Below, in pieces: positions 6,378 to 10,111 of a stretch of 10,111 nucleotides of DNA; the stretch's first letter is position 1; every line of letters starts with the position of its first letter. The notes beneath the pieces were generated by a model. The model worked only from the letters and a program-made list of their open reading frames with translations, was not told the DNA's origin and did not search any database. The position numbers and the translations under genes were made by a program. Where the stretch lies: assembly GCA_005223375.1 (NCBI GenBank), contig RXOD01006515.1, positions 1 to 10,111 on the forward strand, read 5' to 3'. Source of the stretch: Amoebophrya sp. AT5.2 (Eukaryota > Sar > Dinophyceae > Syndiniales > Amoebophryaceae).

Positions 6378-8701
6378 TTATCTCGGTACCTCTGCTGGCA
6401 CGTCTCCGAGTGTCACGGCCATTCCTTTTTCTTCTCCCCCTTTCTCCTCCACCAGTTTGCGTCGCCACTCCTCTTTCAGCGCCAGAAAATTGCCCGACCT
6501 GAGCAGCTTCTGAGTCTCCGCGTAGGCCCGGAGTAGAAGCTGCCGCGTCTCGGCGCTCAATACCGCATGGTCCGCTTTTCCGTGAAGCGCGTCTTTGAGT
6601 TTCTTATGCCCCTCCACGCTCCAAGGCCAGCCGACCCAGTCGCCCATTGGCGTGAACATACCAACCATGCGGTTGGCTACCAGCGCCCGCGCCTCGTCCA
6701 CGGTGATTGCCGCATCGAAGTCCTCGCCCTCATACAGCGAGGACGATGGTGGGAGTGGAGTTACATCGGCGCTTGTGTTTCCGAAAATGTTGCAATCGGA
6801 AAATGCTTGTGTTCCTGGCTGGTGCTGTTGTTGTGCTTGTGCTGCTTGTTGCGCTATACTGTCGTCAGCCGGATCAGAAGATGGAAAGAGGCGTGATGGA
6901 GGGGACGAGGTCTGTGCTCCATCTACCGGATCCTCCTCCGGAACTTGAACGTTCGTCCGTTCAGCGTCAGTGCTGTTTTCCACTGCCTGCGCGAGCCGCC
7001 ACGGAGGATTTTCGGCGTCCGCGCGAAGCTCCGCGGCCGTTTTCCCGTTCGCCAGGGTGCGGTCGCGTCGCGAATCGCGAAGTTTTTTCTGCTGCCCGCC
7101 GTGCTGCCCACTGTCCAGTTCGCCGAACGGACAACTGCAAGAACTTGCTTTGAAAGGCGATTTTGGTCCGCCTCCGCTAGAGAAATCCGCGAAGCTAATG
7201 TCCTTCATGCTGTGCTGTGGTCCTCCTTCCAAGCCCCTCTTGCGGCCCCTATCGCGATCGAACGCACTTTGATCGAGGGAGTGAAGCTTCTCTTGTTCGG
7301 ATGCCTGACGTGATCAATTGTGTTGCTTCATCAGATTCAATCTTACTTCCGCGGAATCCTTGCATTAAAAATTTTGTTACTAGACCCCCCCACAACATGT
7401 TCACAATGGCATTCATCAGATTCCATCATACTAGACTAAATATTTACCCCTGTGGGTCTCGCTTCTCCTCCATGTGACGACGACATTCCTCCCCCCCGCC
7501 CCCTGCCGTCCCCCGCTATGATCGACCTGCGCGAACGCTGCGGCGGTTTGAAAATATTTTTCTTCCCGTGCCTCCAGAGATCGGCAGTGTCAGACGGCTG
7601 CATCTGTGTCTCGGCCGCAGCGTCGCCGTCCTCCGCGACGAGCTCCAGTTCCCGTCCCGAATTTTCTCCCTCCGCGGGCGAAAGGAACGGGCCACCGCCC
7701 CCCAGAGCGATGTCCCCGGGGTCGAGGGCCTGCTCATCGACCTCCGAAAGGTCCGCCCAGCTCGTTTTGCTGGCTCCCTGCGGCGAGGACCACGCGGAGG
7801 CTACGCTCGGGGTCGACGCGCCTGTCTGGGGTTCCGAGTTCACGGTACTCGGGGTCGCAGGCGCACTATTCGCCGGCGTGGAAACCACGGAAACAATCCC
7901 GGAACCAGCAGCCGGCGACCGAGCACCAGGACCCGTGGAAGATCCGAGATGAAAAGAAACCGCCGCCGACGCCGCCGCAGTAGAAGCGGAGGACGATTTC
8001 GACTCGGCACTCTTTGCCGATGCCGCCGCGGACGCGGTTGACTGCCGGGACGCGCCCGCGGTTAGCGGCGGCATCGACAGCACTTCGCCTGCGCCCTCAT
8101 CATCCGTGGAGTCCGCCCTCGCAGCTTTACCGCCGGATGTGTCCTGCTTCATCTTAGATCTTAGATTCTCACATGTCCCAATCGCATACTTGTACACCTG
8201 CCCTCTTCTAGATGTAAGAAGTTGTCCACGACTTGACGCTGCGGCAGCTGCGACGCTGTGGCTGTGCGCATTTGCAATGGCAGCCTTAGCAATCATCCCG
8301 AGTTCCGTTTCCGGTCCGTCGGCCTCCTCGCGCTGCAAAATGTCTCGTCCCCGTGCCAGTATTCTTCGCTGCAAAATGTCTCGTCCCCGTGGGTCGATCT
8401 TCGCCGCGCCAGCATTCTGCCCAATATTTCCGGTTCTGTTCTTTCGGAGACCCCGCCCCGGATGAGAGCCGCGCTCCGCCGACGATGCTGCAGCTTCCGT
8501 AAATACATTCGGTTTCGGCGCGACTTTGTCGACTTCCCCTTTCGGTGTCGGCTTCGGTATCCATTGCTTCGGCGGCTTGCTGGTGCCCCCCGGAGCGATC
8601 CAGGCAGTGCGGACAGCGGCTGCAGGCAGGTGCCCGGGCGCGATTTCGGCCAGCCATGTCAAGACCCAACCTCTCGCGTAACGGCGTAGGTGGGACGCCA
8701 T
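6378..8701 (-). CDS. Two-exon hypothetical protein, Ala/Ser/Pro-rich, with a compact C-terminal region
   Basis: Exon 1 runs from the ATG at 8701 to 7448 (418 codons); an in-frame TGA sits four codons upstream of this ATG. Exon 2 runs from 7304 to the TAA at 6378 (308 codons). The product is about 726 residues. The N-terminus (MASHLRRYARGWVLTWLAEI) is amphipathic and basic. Residues 105-128 hold a 12-residue duplication (RGRDILQRRILA / RGRDILQREEAD). Residues ~200-310 are Ser/Ala/Thr/Pro-rich with many SP/TP sites. KTSWADLSEVDEQ (312-324) and a Gly-Arg patch (GDGRGRGGG, 397-405) follow. A Gln-rich tract lies near 570-580, and residues ~617-707 are the least degenerate part (MVGMFTPMGDWVGWPWSVEG, then ETRQLLLRAYAETQKLLRSG and a charged helix). 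That C-terminal part may be a domain I cannot name. Both exons share composition and phase. An extra exon after 6390 is possible. Confidence 0.7.
7305..7447 (-). other. 143-nt spliceosomal intron joining two low-complexity exons
   Basis: On the minus strand the donor is ACAGGG|GTAAATATTT and the acceptor is GATCACGTCAG|GCATCC. Without splicing the upstream frame ends four codons later at TAG, and the downstream frame has a TGA three codons before the acceptor junction. Splicing joins them 0/0, giving GGEARPTG|ASEQEKLHSL. The insert is visibly AT-richer than both exons and contains several stops in each frame. It also carries the internal repeats listed separately. Confidence 0.82.
7327..7436 (-). 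repeat. Two interleaved direct repeats inside the 143-nt intron
   Basis: The minus-strand intron holds GTCTAGTA at 7436-7429 and again at 7385-7378, and GAATCTGATGAA at 7423-7412 and again at 7338-7327. The longer element extends on its 5' side to 15 of 16 matching bases (GATgGAATCTGATGAA / GATtGAATCTGATGAA). The order is A-B ... A-B, as expected of an old, diverged tandem duplication. CTGATGA in element B overlaps the C-box and D-box motifs of C/D snoRNAs, but no terminal stem pairs up. Confidence 0.6.
8331..8391 (-). repeat. In-frame 36-nt tandem duplication
   Basis: A 25-bp sequence at 8331-8355 recurs exactly at 8367-8391; it begins CGCTGCAAAATGTCTCGTCC on the plus strand. The 36-nt period adds 12 residues in frame to the minus-strand protein, giving two RGRDILQR units at residues 105-112 and 117-124. 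The exact identity implies a recent event or strong conversion. Confidence 0.9.
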
Positions 8702-10111
8702 CGTCGTGCTTCAACCGATGCTCGTTTGATGCGTTTGCCCCCTACTCGGATACTTCTCTGTAGACCCAAAGACAGATCGACTGGTTCGTTTGCGCGGCTG
8801 ACACTAGGTCTTGATGATGCGTTCGTTCTCAATCTCTGTGTGTGAAAGTGCCGACTAGACTACCGACGACGCTGGGAGAAGAAGTCGAAGTGGATCGAAA
8901 CACTTCCATCAACGTGGTACGACCACAGGAGCCATAATTGTGAGAGGTGAACGGAAGGTAGCACGCTGCTCAAGGAGACCCATCAATTACCTGTACGATC
9001 GACGCAGGGGGATCTGCTTGGCTCGTCTTTTTGTCGTTCCGTGATCTGTTGTACGATACGAAGGAAAGGATCCATTTTTGTTTATGGACGAGGACGAACA
9101 GGCAGATTAGTAGAAGTGCCGAAACAACGTAGTGTCGGCTGGAAGGCGAGCGCTGTTTCGTTTATTTTCATTTTCTTTGTTCTTTCTGTCAAAACCCTAC
9201 TTCTTGCACGCAATGGGTTTCCTCACCTGGCTCGAAGCAGCATTTATGTTTATGGAGTTTTTTCGAAAGCGCAATAATCCTTCTCGCTGCAGCATGCCGA
9301 CAGATCATCTGTCACAGATCGCTGTTTCTGGAAAAAGCAGAATCCAGTGCATGGCAGTGGTGTTTTGATATGCGAACGGATCCACCTCGTGCTATGAACG
9401 CGTTCCTTGTGCAGTATCGTCTAATCCATCATGAAAGTATTGCGAAATTTCTTACGAAATGATCTTGGAAGAGCAAGGCACGTACTTCGTCACGCTGAGA
9501 AAGCGTCTACCGGAACCGCCGCGCCTCCGAAGGAATGCATCGGCGCTTCAAGGACATTGACGCTTCAAGCAGCTTGCAGAAGTTACAGCGTTGCCCTTAA
9601 TCAGCGTTGCTGAGTTGAGTTCAGAGAGCGTCTGTGGGAAGCTAGAACTTTCCTCCGTGGAGAACTTTTTTGGTAGACGCAGTGCTGATGAAGGTATAAG
9701 CTCATGGCATGATCGCAAGCAATCTAGTTCTAGATCCAGTTTTTCGAGTCTAATAATTTGATGAAAACGAAGCAGCCGACTTTTGCGAGGCAAAAAGAAC
9801 AAGCTGAGTCCATTTCCATTGGGTATGGTCTATGGATGTAGTGGGTCCTTGCAGCTACACGCCGATACGTTATGAGATCAGCGAGCTCCGGCGATGTCTG
9901 TGTGCTCCGTTTCAGTACAGTGCTAAATCCCCGCAAGGAAGATGCTGGCTTTGCTGACAGAAACTACTGCGCTCCGGAGATCCGCGACTCGCACTGCAAG
10001 CCGCGAAAGTCCAGACACCCACAGTTTCTTGCGCGTATACTGATGTTGAAAATCCTTCTTCTTCGCTTTTCTAATTGCAGCTGTAGTGCCTTACTTCTTC
10101 TTGGATTCGAA
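8702..10111. other. Right-hand region without a supportable gene
   Basis: Only short open frames occur (for example 9041-9277 and 9132-9368 on plus, 9548-9802 on minus), with no family signal. The part next to 8702 should carry the 5' UTR and promoter of the two-exon gene; no TATA box or spliced-leader relic was seen. A short direct repeat GACGCTTCAAG / GGCGCTTCAAG occurs near 9543-9570. Near the right end a plus-strand pyrimidine-rich tract CTTCTTCGCTTTTCTAATTG followed by CAG (AG at 10079-10080) resembles a branch site plus 3' splice site, so a plus-strand gene may begin or continue beyond the window. Confidence 0.45.

Noticed and set aside
7204..7232. Start of a separate gene at the TTG (7232) or ATG (7208)
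   Set aside because: The frame is open further upstream to an excellent splice acceptor that joins the preceding exon in phase, so an internal-exon reading explains more.
8331..8391. CRISPR-like direct repeat
   Set aside because: There are only two copies with an 11-nt gap, in frame inside a coding region; this is a tandem duplication, not an array.
8286..8714. 142-residue minus-strand frame overlapping exon 1 of the two-exon gene
   Set aside because: It needs a TTG start and is a shifted shadow of the longer ATG-started frame that splices in phase to exon 2.
8966..8976. TGCTCAAGG as a dinoflagellate spliced-leader relic
   Set aside because: Only a few bases match the end of the known leader and the rest is absent.
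10100..10111. TTCGAATCC at the start of the minus strand as the T-arm end of a tRNA
   Set aside because: Only the fragment is inside the window, and the following bases do not form an obvious acceptor stem; it cannot be supported.

Overview
This window looks like nuclear DNA of a unicellular eukaryote. The supported genes contain short AT-richer introns with GT...AG ends, and the proteins carry long Ala/Ser/Gly/Gln/Pro-rich disordered tracts. There are no Shine-Dalgarno-led operons and no prokaryotic gene neighbourhood. All convincing coding blocks lie on the minus strand, in a one-way array. GC-rich exons, runs of same-strand genes and low-complexity proteins together would suit a dinoflagellate-lineage alveolate (Syndiniales/Perkinsus-like) or a similar protist. 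That placement is a weak inference: no rRNA, spliced-leader or organellar marker was seen.

Layout, in plus-strand coordinates. Positions 1-938 hold no secure gene; a plus-strand open frame with a signal-peptide-like N-terminus (95-370) is the best candidate. Positions 968-2062 (minus) encode a secretory-type J-domain co-chaperone in two exons with a 117-nt intron. It is the only protein here assigned to a known family. Positions 2063-3286 are intergenic or 3'-flanking; the notable element is an 8-bp hairpin followed by nine T on the minus strand (3094-3124). Positions 3287-6271 (minus) form one continuous reading frame of about 3 kb, interrupted only by a single in-frame TAG at 4790-4792. It is described as two blocks: an upstream ~493-residue protein (4790-6271) and a downstream ~476-residue Tyr/Gln/Gly-rich protein (3287-4717). 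Positions 6378-8701 (minus) encode a two-exon, ~726-residue low-complexity protein; its two frames join in phase across a clear 143-nt intron (7305-7447). Positions 8702-10111 contain no gene I can support, only a plus-strand 3'-splice-site-like sequence near the right edge.

The three large low-complexity blocks between 3287 and 8701 are separated only by a 106-nt spacer and a single stop codon. They may be parts of one very large gene or of two to three tightly packed genes, and the sequence alone does not settle this. Their composition (disorder, basic patches, coiled-coil stretches, a prion-like segment) would suit RNP, condensate or scaffold proteins, but no catalytic domain is visible. 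I did not find an obvious new defence, mobile or biosynthetic system. The most interesting items are the in-frame TAG, the internal A-B/A-B repeat architecture of the 143-nt intron, and the hairpin-plus-T9 element.
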